Shown: piece by piece, positions 48,333 to 61,433 of the stretch
How positions within the stretch are numbered: the stretch's first letter is position 1
How the letters are laid out: every line of letters starts with the position of its first letter
DNA from: Collybia mongolica
Taxonomy: Eukaryota > Basidiomycota > Agaricomycetes > Agaricales > Clitocybaceae
Direction of reading: 5' to 3'
DNA length: 64,000 bases
Assembly (NCBI GenBank): GCA_013420905.1
Contig: JAAXNY010000011.1
Coordinates: forward strand, 1,736,001-1,800,000
The notes under the pieces: model-generated
Databases searched by the model: none
The model's input: the letters and a program-made list of their open reading frames with translations, nothing else
What the model was told of the DNA's origin: nothing
Translations under genes and position numbers: made by a program

Positions 48333-51300
48333 TTACCCCCCCCTCTGGGCCAAGCATCCTCACAAATGGGTTGGAAGGGTATACAGCCAGAGCAGATGTG
48401 ATTGACAGGTCATGGGGCCCCCAGGTTCTCTCAGTGAAAGCATGCAACAAGGTTGTCACATCATAGGTTGTCAGCCATCCCAGGAGTTGTGTTTGTACCC
48501 ATAGCCCTTCCAGGCAATGAGGTACTGCAGCTTGTTCTGGAAGAAGTGACTGTCCATGATTTCTTTGACTTCATATTCTTCTTCACCATCAATCACAGTT
48601 GGTTTGGGCATCATGGTAGGTTGTTGGCCAGGGATTGGATCATGTGGGGCAGGCAACAACTTGATGGCATGAAAGACTGGGTGTATGTGCAACATTCTGA
48701 CTGAGAGTTTGAGGTGATAGGCATGTGTCCCAACACAAGCAGTGATTTTGTATGGGCCAAGATATCAATGTGTAAGCTTTTGTGTCAGCCATGTTGTTGC
48801 AATGTCATGTGAGTCAAGGTACATCATGTCACTGATTTTGTACTCAGGTGTGGGACAATGACAATGATTGTAGTATTGTGCCATATTGTCTTTTGCCTTT
48901 GCCTGTCATGAAAATTATATTCCCATTTTTTCTCTGTCTTTTTGATCTTATCTCATCTCTTATCTAGTGGGATTGGCTGTTAATTCATCTATCCCCAGTA
49001 GTTACAATTCTCCCATCATTCCCATCATTCCATTTCATCATTTGATTGATGCTGTACACTACCCTGGTTATGTTTGGTTTACCTCTCTCCATATTTATTC
49101 TACTCTGGTCCCCCTTAGGTAGTTGTATATATACTGCACCTCTAGCTACTTGTCCTGTAGTCTTGATCTTGTCTATTCTCTGCAATATAGACAGGTCTTC
49201 TCAACTCTCTATCTCTGGTGCTCTCTCCCCTCTTCTATTCTCTGATATCCTGCAGTGACTGTTATTGTTGCATCACTGACATTGCCAATACTACACATGT
49301 TTCATTCAGTGTTGTCTTCATATGACTTGTTGGCAGTCTTGATGTGTGAAGGAGTGGTGTGTGGTTCAAAGCCCATGTGTGGGTATCAGCCAGTATTGAC
49401 ATAGAATGGCAAGTGTTATATTGATGAGCGGACATGGTTATTATACTGGAGCTCAGCAAGTGGTAGGAGTTCAATCCAGTTGTCTTGTCACTGGCTGATG
49501 AAGAGTCAGAGGTATTGCTCCAGTTCCTGATTTACCCATTTGGTTTGGCCATCCATTTGTGGGTGATAGGCCATAGATGCTGTCAATTTGATATTGAGAA
49601 GTCAGTAGAGCTCATGAGTGAAGTCAGCAATAAACTGCACCCTGTGGTCCAATATTGTGATCTTGGGCAAGCCATGCAGTTTCCAGACATGTCAAAGATA
49701 CAGATGCACTGCCCCCAAGGCAGTGATCATTGTATGTGTTTCAATGAAGTGTGCACACTTCTCCACTGAGTCTACAACCACCATGATTGCATTGTACCCT
49801 TGTGATTCTGGTAACTCTGTAATGAAGTTGACACTCATGACATCCCATCATCCTTCTGGTACTGGTAACAGCTTGAGCTCACCAATTGGGGTCAATCATT
49901 GCAGTTTTGTCCTTAGACATAGATTGCATGTCTTGCAATACTCCCCAATGTAGCACAACATCTGTGGTCACCAGTAGTTGCATGATATGAGTTCCAGGGT
50001 CTTCCATTGTCCTGCATGGCCAGCAATTCATGTGTTGTGATGCTATTTGACAATCCATTGACAAAGATTGGCATGTTTGGGTATGTAGATGCAATCACAG
50101 AAAAAGAGCAAGCCTTGTGACCATGCCATTCTGCACTGCATACTAACTTGGCATTCAACTTCTTCAGTCCTTGGGCTGCCTCTGCAATTGCATCCTCCTG
50201 TGCACCTTCCTGATTACCTTGTCAAATATCACCCTTGATGCCACATTCTTCCCCCTTGACAATCATGCCTTTGAGTGCATGGATTGTGAACAGCTCCAGT
50301 TTGAGTAAGACAATATCATGGTTGTCATCTCATCTGTCTGCATGATTAGCATATTGTGAAAATGTGTCTGGCTTGATACTTCATCCCAGTTTGTGATGAA
50401 GAAAAAAGTGAATCAGGACAAGTAGAGGGACCACTGGGCTTGTCCTCGATTGAGCTGTTTGGCTGATCAAAAGTACTTTAGGTTTTTATGATCAGTCCAG
50501 ATCTTGATGTCATGTCAGGCACTTTCTAAGTAATGTCACCACTCCTCCAAGGTGTGGATGATGGTGAGCATTTTTTTGTCATGGATCTTGTAGTTGCATT
50601 CTACTGTATTCAGGCTTTCCAACAAGAATGCAATCAGATGCCACTTGCTGTTATCAGTGTTCAGCTATGATAGGGCTGCACCTGTTGCATAGTTGGAGCT
50701 GTTGGCTTCAAGTTGGAAAGGCTGGTTGTTGTTTGCAAAGCTTAGGACTGGCTTGGTGGCCATGGCATTTTTCAGATCATCAAACACAGTCTGTTCAGTG
50801 TCTCCCAATCTCCAGATTGCATTTTTGCCTGTCAAGTTGAAAAGTGGCCAGGCATGGCACAAGAAGCCTTGGAAAAACCACCAATAGAAGTTGACAAAAC
50901 CCAGAAAAGATTGGACCTCTTTCTTTGTCTTTGGTGCTGGCCAGTCTGTGACACCTGTGACCTTGACAGGATCCATTTTGGCCTGTCCTTCTGATATGAT
51001 CAGACCAAGATACTCAATGCATGTCTTCTCAAATTTGCACTTGTCAAGTCAGAGGTAGAGCTTGTGTTGTTGAAGTTGCTCCATGATAAGTCAGGTGACA
51101 TGCCAGTGTTTGTCAAGGGTGCATGTGTAAACCAGGATGTTGTTGATGTAGATGCAGACCAACACTTCTTGATCTTTTACCACCACCATCTGACCATGGG
51201 AATTCATCCCTCCTGCACTAGGTTGTCCCTAAACTACCTAACACCTCATCCCTAATCAAGATTGCCTTTCATCAGACCATTTTTTTGGCCTGGGCCACTA

Positions 51301-52082
51301 TCCTTTTACACCATATCCAAATTTTTAACTTATCAGAGCTGATCCTGACTATCTGCAGGGTCATCTCATCTTGCCTGTACTGGGGTCTTCACTAATCCAT
51401 TCACATCCACCTTATCAACTACCAGGCCACACAAGGACACCACAACTCTTGTACTCTGCTTCATGCAGATCCTTAGGGAGTGTCACTGCCAACATTTTTG
51501 ACAATTTTTACATACTCACTTAACCACTACACCCAAATACAAAAGGAGGAAGGGGTCTGGCCCCCAATCAGCTACTGTCCCTGCACAGAGCACACCTCTT
51601 GGGGAGAATGCCAGGTTATTGTCCAATGGTGGGATTTGGCAGCCTCATTTTGGAGGGGAGTCATTGCTTTGGGAGAGTGGTGTGGAACAGGGGGGCAAGT
51701 AATAGGGGGACTCAGGAGAGGGGGAGCAGGTTCATTTAGATTGGACATTTATCTTCGACACTAGGGGGGAGTAATGGGTTTCCAGGGCAACCTGAAAATA
51801 CCAGGGGGGGAGTGGAATGGGGTACCAATGTGAAGGGAGGGGACCATGCCCCAACAAGCAAAGGCAAACCTTTAAGGTGTTGGGAGGTTCAGACATGGTA
51901 CAGTACAATACCATTGGACTGCAGGTATCCTCAGTCTAGACCTGTAATATGACCTGGAGAGCAACTTAGTGTACAGCTCCACCCTGATGGCCCATTACAG
52001 ATTACTTAGTGGTAATAGGTATTTATGCCCACATATAGCTGGGTCAAACCCACATGCACTTGATATTATTATATGATCAAAA

Positions 52083-52104
52083 ATAAAATAAAATAAAATA
52101 AAAA
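52083..52104. repeat. (AAAAT)n microsatellite
   Basis: Four to five copies of a pentanucleotide, next to the right LTR of gypsy relic 1. Confidence 0.8.
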
Positions 52105-52130
52105 GTATGTACTTCTATTGTTGCCACATC

Positions 52131-52379
52131 TTTCAGGGTTGAACAATAGAGTCACTAATACAGTAGGTACATTTGCATGATGGGCTGACATGATTCCAAC
52201 AAGTGGTGCACATATCAGCACAACAGTTAGTTTGCAATTGGTCAATCAGTAGTATGGGCTTTGACTATTGAGTCTGATTTGTGATCTCTGACTTCAACTT
52301 GCAACCATGATCAATGATCAATAATTACAACATTGTATGACATCATATGATGTTGGCATGAACAGGCAATCCCCTTACA
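52131..52379 (-). repeat. 5' LTR of gypsy relic 1
   Basis: Direct repeat of 48088-48332 with many substitutions, mostly transitions. It ends CCCCTTACA on the + strand, directly before the coding remains of gypsy relic 2. Confidence 0.65.
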
Positions 52380-52766
52380 TGTACAGTCAGTCAGCCATTT
52401 TCGATTTTCTCTTGTGGTTCTCAATCATCAGGACCCTTTTTTCTGGCACTTGCTCCTGTTTTCTGCTACACCCTGCCATGAAGGACATCATTTTCTACAC
52501 CCCCATCAACTCTTATCCCAATACTTTCAAGAAGTATGTTGACTTTGCCATCAACATCGACACATGTGTCCACAAGTGTGAAGTTGAATGCTGCCTTGAA
52601 TCTAAAGCCTCATCATCCAACAAAAATTCCTCCACTGCTCATCCAAACACCACTATGACCTACACCACTCCCTCCACATTGTCCCCAGGGCCCTCAATGT
52701 TGCCTGCTGGAGTACCCATGGAGATTAATGCAACAAAAATGATCAAACCTTGCAGCCCGCTCACTG

Positions 52767-54467
52767 ATGCTGAGAAGAAGTACTGATGTGAACAAAACCT
52801 ATGTATGTATTGCAGCAGGGCAAATCACAAGGCTGCTGAATGCCCCAATATGCCAGAGGTTGCAAAGAAACATTTTGCATCCACCAAGGCTGCTCCTTTG
52901 GGAAAAGCCTGACTGCAGTTCCCCTGTCCCTGGGCTTTTGGTTGATGCTGGGACTCATCTAGCTGCTCCTTGCAAGCCAGAGCCCCAATTTGTCCATACT
53001 GTGGATGAGTCATATATACCCTCTCAATTTACTGTTCCTACTTACATTTTTTCCTCATCCTCTCATTTTTCAGCTAATCATTTCTTTATTTCTATAAAGC
53101 TTTGTTTTACTAACAGGTCTTCTATTACAACATGTGCCATGGTTGACTGTGGCACTACCACATCTTGTATCTCTGAGTGCTTTGCATCTTGTCACTTGCT
53201 CCCTCTTTGTCTTAAGGACATACCCATACCTATTATGGCAGTTGATAACCATCCTATTGCATCCAGATTAATCACCCAGGATGTCTTTGCTAACATTTCT
53301 GTAGGCTCTCACTCAGAAACTTGGGCCCTCACTGTTGTTGCAGTTGGATACCCAGTTATTTTGGTTCTTGACTGGCTTCAGGACTACAATCCCAACATTG
53401 ACTGGGCTGAGTCTCATCTCACACTCAACTGTTGTGGATTCCCTCCAGCCAACCCCTCCAAGGTGTATGCCAAGGGCTTTGGTCCTTCACTACAGCCTGC
53501 CTTAGCTGCATTTCACTCAATTTCAGATGTTGGTTTAGGCTTCAGTCTATCTAACCCAATTCTCTTGCCTTCTCATCCCACACCACCCTCTGCTCCTCAG
53601 GACTACTCCAAACCTCCCTTGAAACCTTGTACCTCATTCCTCTCTGCTTTTGTTGGGATGAATGGCTTCAGTCACTCTACCCCCTCTCCTCTCAAACCCA
53701 CTCCTACCCCTTCAACTCCCAACGTCAAGGTGGTTAGCCCCAAAAAATTCACTTGCCTTGCAAAAGGCAAGGAGGTATGCTATTTATGCTTTCATAATTC
53801 CTCCTCTTCCATTTTTATCAACTTGTTTGGCACTGACCCCCCTCCTCCTGCACCTGATGGGTTATCTATGGCTCCCTCCTCTTTGGATAGTCAGACTGAT
53901 CCTCAGGAGGATTTTCACACTTTTGTTCCAGGTAAATATTGGCCTTGGGCTGATACCATTTTCAATCCTTTGGAATTCAACAAACTCCCTGAGCATCAGC
54001 CATTTGACATTGACATCAAGCTTGAAAAAGGGAAGTCACCACCCTTTGGCCCCATCTATTGCCTCACACCAGCAGAACATGAAGCTGTGGCTGAGTACAT
54101 CAACTCAAACCTCAAGTGTGGTCACATTCATTGTTCCACCTCTTCAGCTGGTGCCCCAGTCCTTTTCATCAGGAAGAAAACTGGTAATATTCAACTTTGT
54201 GTCAATTTCCATGGCTTAAACACCATCACACAGAAAAATAGGTATCCCCTTCCTCTTGTTAATGATCTTCTTGATTGTGTTCAAGGCTGTAAAGTCTTTA
54301 CAGTTATTGACTTGAAGTTGGCCTATAGTCACCTATGCATTCATGATGGTGATGAATGGAAAACTGCTTTTCATACCCACCCAGGTCCCTTTGAACATCT
54401 CATTGTTCCTTATGGACTCACTAATGCCCCAGTGGCATGGCAGTCCTTTATTCAGGACATTCTTTGA
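52767..54467 (+). pseudogene. Gypsy 2 protease-reverse transcriptase frame
   Basis: 566 codons open between stops. It holds the retropepsin-like domain and the reverse transcriptase up to just before the catalytic YLDD, where TGA (54465-54467) interrupts; the same frame resumes at once and continues to 55208. Confidence 0.8.
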
Positions 54468-55592
54468 GATCTGCTGGACATTATCTGTGTTGTCTACCTG
54501 GATGACATTCTCATTTTTTCCAAAATGCAGGAAGAGCATGATCAGCATGTTGGACTAGTCCTTGACCGACTTCATGATGCTCAACTCTGTGCTAACACAA
54601 CAAAGTGTGAATTTGATCTCTCTGAAGTAGAATATTTGGGCTACATCATCAGTGCTGATGGCATTAAGATGAACCCAAAAAAACTTGAAACCATCACAGA
54701 TTGGCCTGAACCAACAAAGGTTAAGGATCTTCAATCTTTTCTGGGTTTCACCAATTTCTATCATTGTTTTATTGATAGTTACTCTTGTTTAACTCTTCTG
54801 CTTACTGAACTTACCAAAAAATCTTCAAATTGGAATTCTGCAGGTGCAGCTCAAGACACTTTTCAGGCATTGAAGGCTGAATTCATTGAATCCCCAGTTC
54901 TTGCCCACTTCAACCCACTCACACCTTGTACCCTTGCCATGGATGCCTCCAATTTTGCCATTTCAGGTGTCCTTCAACAACCAGATAGTGACAGATTCCT
55001 CCACCCAGTTGCTTTCTACTCCCAGAAACTCTCACCAAGTGAAATCAACTATGATATGCATGATAAAGAACTCCTTGCAGTCATTGATTCATTCCACAAC
55101 ATGCATGCTTGGGTCCTTGGTTCTCCATCTCCAATTTCAGTCATTTGTGACCACAAAAACCTTGAGTCTTTCATGTCTTCTCAAATTCTCAACCATTGTC
55201 AAGCATGATGGGCTATGTTTCTCTCTGATTTCAATTTTTGTCTAACTTGGGGTCTGGGTCATTCAAATGTTGCTGATGCCCCATTGCAATGCCCAGATTC
55301 TGTCCCTCAAAAGGGGGATGAGCACCTTGAAGCTCAATGTCAAGTGTTACTGACTAAGTCTCACACTGAGCAACTTTTTCCCTCAGATTCTACCACTTTG
55401 ACACCTATCCCATCCCCCAGTTCCATCACCACACTCTCAATTGACAACTCTCACTTACTAGATTGCTTCAAGTGTACTTTCCAGGAAGACATGGAATGGT
55501 GCAAAGCAATAATGAGAGGTGACTCAAGTTTCACAATGGAAGGTGGTCTGGTGTTTCACCAAGGCCATCTTTACATTCCGCCACCTCTTTGA
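54468..55592 (+). pseudogene. Gypsy 2 reverse transcriptase end and RNase H frame
   Basis: Continuation of the same frame with the catalytic YLDDILIFS, KCEFDLSEVEYLGYIIS, LQSFLGFTNFY and the RNase H stretch MDASNFAISGVL. It is interrupted by TGA at 55206-55208 and ends at TGA 55590-55592, before the integrase zinc region. Confidence 0.8.
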
Positions 55593-57226
55593 GCTGATAT
55601 CCTCTACACCCAACATGACTCTGTTATTGGAGGTCACCCAGGTCAAAATTGCACAATGGGTCTGGTTTCACACAACTACTCATGGCCCAGCATGAACACA
55701 TACATTTGATGTTATGTTGAAGCTTGCGAAACATGTCCAAGAATCAAAACCCCTTGTCACAAACCATTTGGCCTCCTCCAGCCCCTTGACATCCCTTTGT
55801 GCCCATGGCAGTCCATTTTGATGGATTTCATTGTGAAACTTCCCAATTCACATGGATATGATTCCATCTGGGTCATTTGTGACTGTCTAACATGTACTGC
55901 CCATTTTGTGCCATGCAACAAGACACTTACTGCCTCTGACCTCACATGGTTATTCCTCAATTGCATTTTTTGTCTCCATGGATTGCCCCACTCAATAATC
56001 TCTGACCATGGTTCTGTCTTTGTTTTGCACTTTTAACAAACTCTCACCTCTCATTTAAATAAACACTCATACTTCCACAACTCACCACCCACAAACAGAT
56101 GGTCTCACCAAGTGTACCAACCAGACACTTGAGACTTACCTTTGTGCATACTGTTCATACCAGCAGGATGACTGGGTTGATTACCTCCCTCTCACAGAGT
56201 TCATGTTCAACAACCTTGAGAACACATCCACTCAACAAACTCTGTTTTTCACCAACCTTGCATTTCACCCCACATTTGAACCACAGATCACTGAATGTTC
56301 AACTGTTCCTGCTGCCAAAACCCTCACACAATGGCTTGCTCAAATCCATGAAGAACTTTGTGCTGAGCTGGAACATGCACAGAAGATTCAAGCTCATCAC
56401 TACAACCAATGGCACCTAGCAGCCCCAGAGCTCAAGAAGGACCAATTCGTTTGGTTGCTCTGTCAAAACACCAAGACAACACAACCTTCCAACAAGCTCA
56501 ACCACCGTTGCTTGGGCCCCTACCATGTTGTCAAGAAAATTGGCTCCTCCTCCTATCATCTCGACCTTCCTTCCTACCTCTCTTGTTTACACCCCATCTT
56601 CCACAGTTCCCTCCTCAAAGCCTATCACAATCCCTTCTTATTCTGCCCTCATGCTTCCCCTGAACCATTCAACCTCGCCAACAATCCCACACTCACCATC
56701 CAATCCATTCACAATGCTCACAAGATTGGTCACCGCTACAAATATTTCATACAATGGAAAAACCTTCCAGAGTCCAAAAATTCATGGGTTCCCCTCTCTG
56801 ACATCCCTACATTAACTTGTCAACCACTTCCATTGTTGAAATCCTTGCATGCCACATCCTCATACACTTGTTATGAACCAAAATTTTTCCATTCCTATGT
56901 CTACCAACATTCCTTCCGTTTTTACTGAACTAACTCCTCATCCCTCTTCGCCGCACACAGATCCTGTGCCCATTGTACCTCCAAATGCTCCAACACTGCT
57001 CACTGCCCAGCCCTTGCCCAGCCTTGTGCCCCCTGCTGTTCCACTCATTCCTGCAATCCCAGTTGCTGCTGCTCACCCCACTGTTCCTCCAATTGTATGT
57101 CAGAGGTTGGGATCTGAGTACAAACTGCCCACACAGACCATGACACAATCCGGTCACATGTCAAAAACCACTGAGCACTATGACCCCAGAATACCTGGTC
57201 AGTAATCTGAGCATGCATTTCCACCT

Positions 57227-57240
57227 AAAAAGGGGGATAA
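57227..57240 (+). other. Polypurine tract of gypsy relic 2
   Basis: AAAAAGGGGGATAA directly precedes TGTAAGGG, the start of the inferred 3' LTR. Confidence 0.6.
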
Positions 57241-57649
57241 TGTAAGGGTCAGGTCCTTGGACCATGGTCTATTAGCATAATACAGTCTTTCTTAACCACT
57301 GAACATTTACTTACCTTTTCAACCAGCTCTGATGGATCTCGCTTGCTCTCGACATAGTCAAATGGATGCTGTTTGTATGTATTTACACCCGACCATATCT
57401 GGTGGCCAGTTAGCATTTGTACAACTTCATTGAATCAACACCAGTTTCAGGTCTTGTTTCCTTCGCAAACCCTCTTGCTCACTCATAACCACTTGCACTT
57501 GCTTGTTTAATGGCCTGGACCATGCCTTGCCCATGACATATAGATGCTCAATTAAATTCAATTATTGCTTAATATCAACCTTTTGAGAACAAGTAATGAA
57601 TTGTACTCAAAAGTGTGATGGGCCTTGGCCAACCTTACTTGGCCTTACA
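57241..57649 (+). repeat. Inferred 3' LTR of gypsy relic 2
   Basis: Begins TGTAAGG after the purine tract and has a matching inverted end CCTTACA at 57649. No second copy was found in the window, so the extent is inferred from the ends only. Confidence 0.45.
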
Positions 57650-59049
57650 TTGTCCACAAAACTGGAAGACCATACAAGGTCCACCATAATTGGGGTGGGC
57701 ACAATGTTACATTGGAGATAGCTCTTATAAATTCTTATACATCAGGAGTACCAGGTTTGCACCTGCAAACTAAGTTGTAGGCCTTGCATCATGATGTATT
57801 CTGTGGTAAGATACTGGACCTTTTGCTAATGCCACTTGGTATTGATTACCATTCTGGGGACACTGGCATTTAGATATACTATCACTGATCAAGCTTTGCA
57901 AATTCTTACAAGATAAGTGTATTACTTGGCACCCACCTGAGAAGCCTTCAATGCTTGCACCAACCACAAGCCCAATATCACAGCTTTAACAACCTACAAT
58001 TTCTATGTTTTAAAGTAAGGGGAAGGTGGATGCCAGTGTACAATTCTATTTTTCCAAATTTTGTAATGCTCAGGTCACACAACCTCAGTTGCAGCAACTG
58101 TTCAATTTTCATGGCAACACATCAAATTGCTTGACAGGAAGGGTATTGGGTATCAATGGGGCAGAGTTAAATTTTGGCCAGGAAACCATTTCCATTTGTT
58201 ACACCCAAATTTCAATGTACTCATGTTCAGCCATTTCAATCAAGATGGCCCTGGAGAAATTTATTCTGGCTTTATATGTTTCAAGACATGTTATCAAAGG
58301 TTTAAGAGAGCAATATATGTTCACAGCCTCTGGAGGATTACAATGTGAGGGGTTGCATCACTTTGGTATACATCTGAACATTGGCAATTTTACAAGCCGG
58401 AAATGAAGAAAAAAATAATGGACTATAAACCAAGAGGCATAAACACACCCAATCTGTGAGCAATCAGCCTCCGATATACGTTGTTGTGTATATCAGGGCC
58501 GATTTGCAAAACTAGATGAGTTTGCAAAATTAGATTAGTGATAGTATAGACCTTGCATGGTGGTTCCAATAGATTGCCTATCAGAAGTGCAGTGGGTCAA
58601 GGCGGCGATGAAGCTACCTTGTGACTACTTACGAGTATGCTCCCAATCGGCCCGTGTCATGAATGATTGGCACTTTCCTATTCCTGGCAGTAAAATTTTG
58701 AGATCTCCACCTCTAGGCGCACTATCTTGCAATTACCCGAGGTTTTGTCAAACGTGAAGAAAAGTGTGACAAACAAGGCAGTTCCGGCCCGTTTTGGCCT
58801 ACGGTCGCAATACGTTTCTATTTCCTAAAACGCGTTTACCCAGTGTTAGAGGTAGCAGACGACTTGGTAAGACTTGATGTATGACCAACCAGTAAGAGCC
58901 AGTCACTTCAACATCATTCAATCATGGAACCAGGCAAATGCCATTATGCAAGAAACCCATGGTCTTTAAGGCCCTGCGGCTGTAAATGACTAAATGTATA
59001 TTACGTCCTCCGACTGTGAATGATAATGTTATACAAATGAGTGAGTACA
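57650..59049. other. Edge of the transposon block, no secure gene
   Basis: An open frame at 58026-58406 (+, 126 codons) overlaps another at 58127-58348; neither shows a known domain. CpG recovers after about 58550. The right end is the 3' flank of MCM10. Confidence 0.4.
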
Positions 59050-61433
59050 TTACTCGTCTAAATCGACCAGTGCTTGGGGTTCCAAAGGGCCTAAAGGCAG
59101 ATCATCGTCTGATTCGTCAAGGTTAATATCCTTGAGGACAGGCGCGGGAGCGATCACCCCAGAGCGTACTTTTTGCCCAGGACGAGGACCAAGGGCAAAC
59201 CCTTTTCGGGCTGTTTGGGCGGCTTGCAAAGCTTCGAACTAAAATAAAATGAATATAATCAGAGAGATACGGAAGCTCGTTAATCATGCCCAACCTTCTT
59301 CTGCATGTCAGAATCCCCCCCTCTTCGCTGTCCAGCTTTAGCAATAGGATTAAACCCTAGTTGCTTGACTATTTCTGCCGAATACGCGTTTTTGCCCGAG
59401 TGTGTTTCCTGCTTAGAATAGTCGTCATCACTATCTTCCGGCGCCTCTCCCTTTAACCTCGATTTCTTTGATGGCCTTTCCTTCGTCTTTTCCGTACCCT
59501 TGCGCTTCTTCGCTTTCCCACCATCCTCCTCCTCTTTTCTCGCTTTGCCCACTTCTCTCGCCTTCATAACCGCACGCATACCCTCCTTGTCCCGCTCCAA
59601 AAGGCCCTTTAGGGCTCGGTCAGCATCTTTTCCAGAAAGCCTCCGTTTCGCCTTAGCTTGGCCCTCACGGCCAATATTTTCGGTAGTGTATAAAGATCTC
59701 GAGTCCATGCTCGAACCACCAACTATATGGCCCGACACAACATAGGTCGAGCCTGAACCTCCAGAGTCACAGTCTGCAGGCTTAAGACCCCATTGCCTCG
59801 TTGCGTCATATGCTGGCTTCCGCTTGGGTGCTGCTGACGTAGACATCCCTGTTGTACTGAGCCATGTTTTGAACATAAGAAAAAGTCTGGGAAAATAGTG
59901 AGGGTACAACGAACCCAATGGAAAATTCTGGGCGCGCAGCCCGGCGTCTTTCAACGGCATTTTGAATGTGCCATTCACAAACATCGCTCACTCGTTTATC
60001 GCACCAGCTACCACAAGACTTTCCATCTTTCTTAGATACTGTGCACATGCCCAGGTCGCGGGATCTCCCTATCACCATAATAGAGTCTGCAGAATCTGGT
60101 GTGACGGCAAGGATGTTATTGGTGGGATGAGGACTATCATTAGAGCGCTAGACGAAGACGAATATTAATGGCAAGGCCCTGGGGTCATGATGTAGACTCG
60201 CCTGGAAGGGCTTGAGGATTCTCGGATTGAGAAGTACGATCACGTCTCCTTCTTTTACTTTTGTCAAAGACTCGTAAGCACCCCGGCTCCCACCTTTGTA
60301 AACCTTCTTAGGTTTGCTCTGCCCCTCTTCTGTCACCAGATCGAATCTGTCTGATTCAAATAGCAGTAATGACAGGAATGCGTCCCCTCTGATGACAGTT
60401 TTGCCTCCTGTAGCTGATGATGACGACCGTGCACCAAAGTCAATGAGCCTGAAATTAACATATTTCTTCCCGCTTGCTTTCACAGGCTCCTCCTTCCCTT
60501 TCCCCCTTTTCCCCTTCGCATTCCCCCGTTGTTCAAGACCATTTTCGTCGTCTTCCACACCGACTGCAACTGGAGCTCGGCTAAATTTAATGGGCCCGCG
60601 TTCAGCAACCACAGCAATTGTGATCCAATCTCCGGGCACCGGGACGTCATAGCCTTGTTTGTCAGGCAGCAAACGAATAGCTGAGTATAAGCGCGATGGC
60701 GGCAAATAATAACGGCCACGTAAATGGTCTTTGATGTCTTCATGTGAGACAGAGCGAGAACTAAAATAAGATAAGATGTGTTATGTATAACTGAGTAAAA
60801 CGGCAAAGACGCACCTGAGTCGGATCCCCGAGTTTGGCTCAAACAGTTTAAAATCCGGATCATCCAATGGTGGTGTATACTCAGCGGGCCCGGGCTCAAG
60901 GTCTTCCATGAGTGCCAAACGTTCGTCTCTCCGAGGTCCTGAAGGGTCGCCGAAGACATCCTCATTGAGTGGTGGCGCATCGGTGAAAGCTGACGATCGC
61001 ACTACAGCATCTCTCCCGAGTTCATTGGCGGAATGGCGGTTGAGAGCTGCGAGTTTGCTTATGACGTTCGACGGCGCTGGCTTCGGATACTTCATTTCAG
61101 GCGGTTTCTTTGCAGCCGCCTTGAATGGGTCCCCGGAGACATGTCGTGTTACAGGCCTTACTGGCGGCTTTTTCCCATGCTCATAACCAGGTTTCCGTTT
61201 CTCTTCGTATGTTAGTATGTGGACATTGGTATTAGCAATAAGTACTCACTTGGCGAAGGTGTTGGTGGTACAAGCAGGGTCGACTCAGGTCTTTTCCGTT
61301 TGGGTGAGGTTGGCGCAATGGGCGGTGTATCTTCTGGGATTTCCTTCAGTTGTGCCTGGAGTGAGGCTATCTGTTGCCGTAGAGCTTGCTGTTTGAGCCT
61401 TTCCTCTGCTGTTCTGCTCGTTGAAGACTCCAT
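59050..61433 (-). CDS. MCM10: DNA replication factor Mcm10
   Basis: Nuclear replication-fork protein that activates the CMG helicase and binds DNA and polymerase alpha; 704 residues. Exons (minus) 61433-61250, 61202-60815, 60760-60202, 60147-59915, 59856-59295 and 59238-59050 (2115 nt). The N-terminal coiled coil (LKQQALRQQIASLQAQLKEI) is followed by a basic linker. The OB fold (about 200-370: GDWITIAVVAERGPI, NFRLIDFG, GDVIVLLNPRILKPF) leads into the Mcm10 zinc finger with C412, C422, C434 and H437 (C-X9-C-X11-C-X2-H). A basic, K/E/R-rich tail ends in an acidic stretch. The intron at 60148-60201 starts with GC (GCGAGT) and separates OB fold from zinc finger; no GT alternative keeps the frame. 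An ACGCGT site lies 30 nt upstream of the start codon. Confidence 0.94.

Larger units (their letters stand above)
48088..52379 (-). mobile_element. Decayed Ty3/gypsy retrotransposon 1 (chromovirus type)
   Basis: It reads on the minus strand between two similar direct repeats. In element order: reverse transcriptase-RNase H remnants around 51250-50600 (including TDWPAPKTKKEVQSFLGFVNFY at 50976-50665), then an integrase zinc region and core around 50160-49440, then a chromodomain with its linker at 48695-48471 (EEEYEVKEIMDS, LQYLIAWKGY). Frames are broken by many stops. Gag and protease are not recognisable in 51250-52130. The polypurine tract AGAGGGGGGGGTAA precedes the 3' repeat on the minus strand. 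Confidence 0.7.
52380..57649 (+). mobile_element. Decayed Ty3/gypsy retrotransposon 2 (chromovirus type)
   Basis: In order on the + strand: gag with a zinc knuckle after 52787 (C-X2-C-X4-H-X4-C), protease (MVDCGTTTSCI near 53139), reverse transcriptase (YCLTPAEHEAV, YPLPLVNDLL, VVYLDDILIFS), RNase H, integrase zinc region (55600-55740) and core (55790-56030), and a C-terminal chromodomain (about 56700-56800: YKYFIQWKNLPESKNSWVP). A purine tract and the 3' LTR follow. The frame is broken by TGA at 52784, 54465, 55206, 55590 and about 55708 while staying in register across the last four. The 5' LTR was not found; gypsy relic 1 abuts the 5' end. Confidence 0.8.

Noticed and set aside
58026..58406. 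126-codon open frame
   Set aside because: No domain, overlaps a second frame of similar quality, and lies at the edge of relic repeat DNA.
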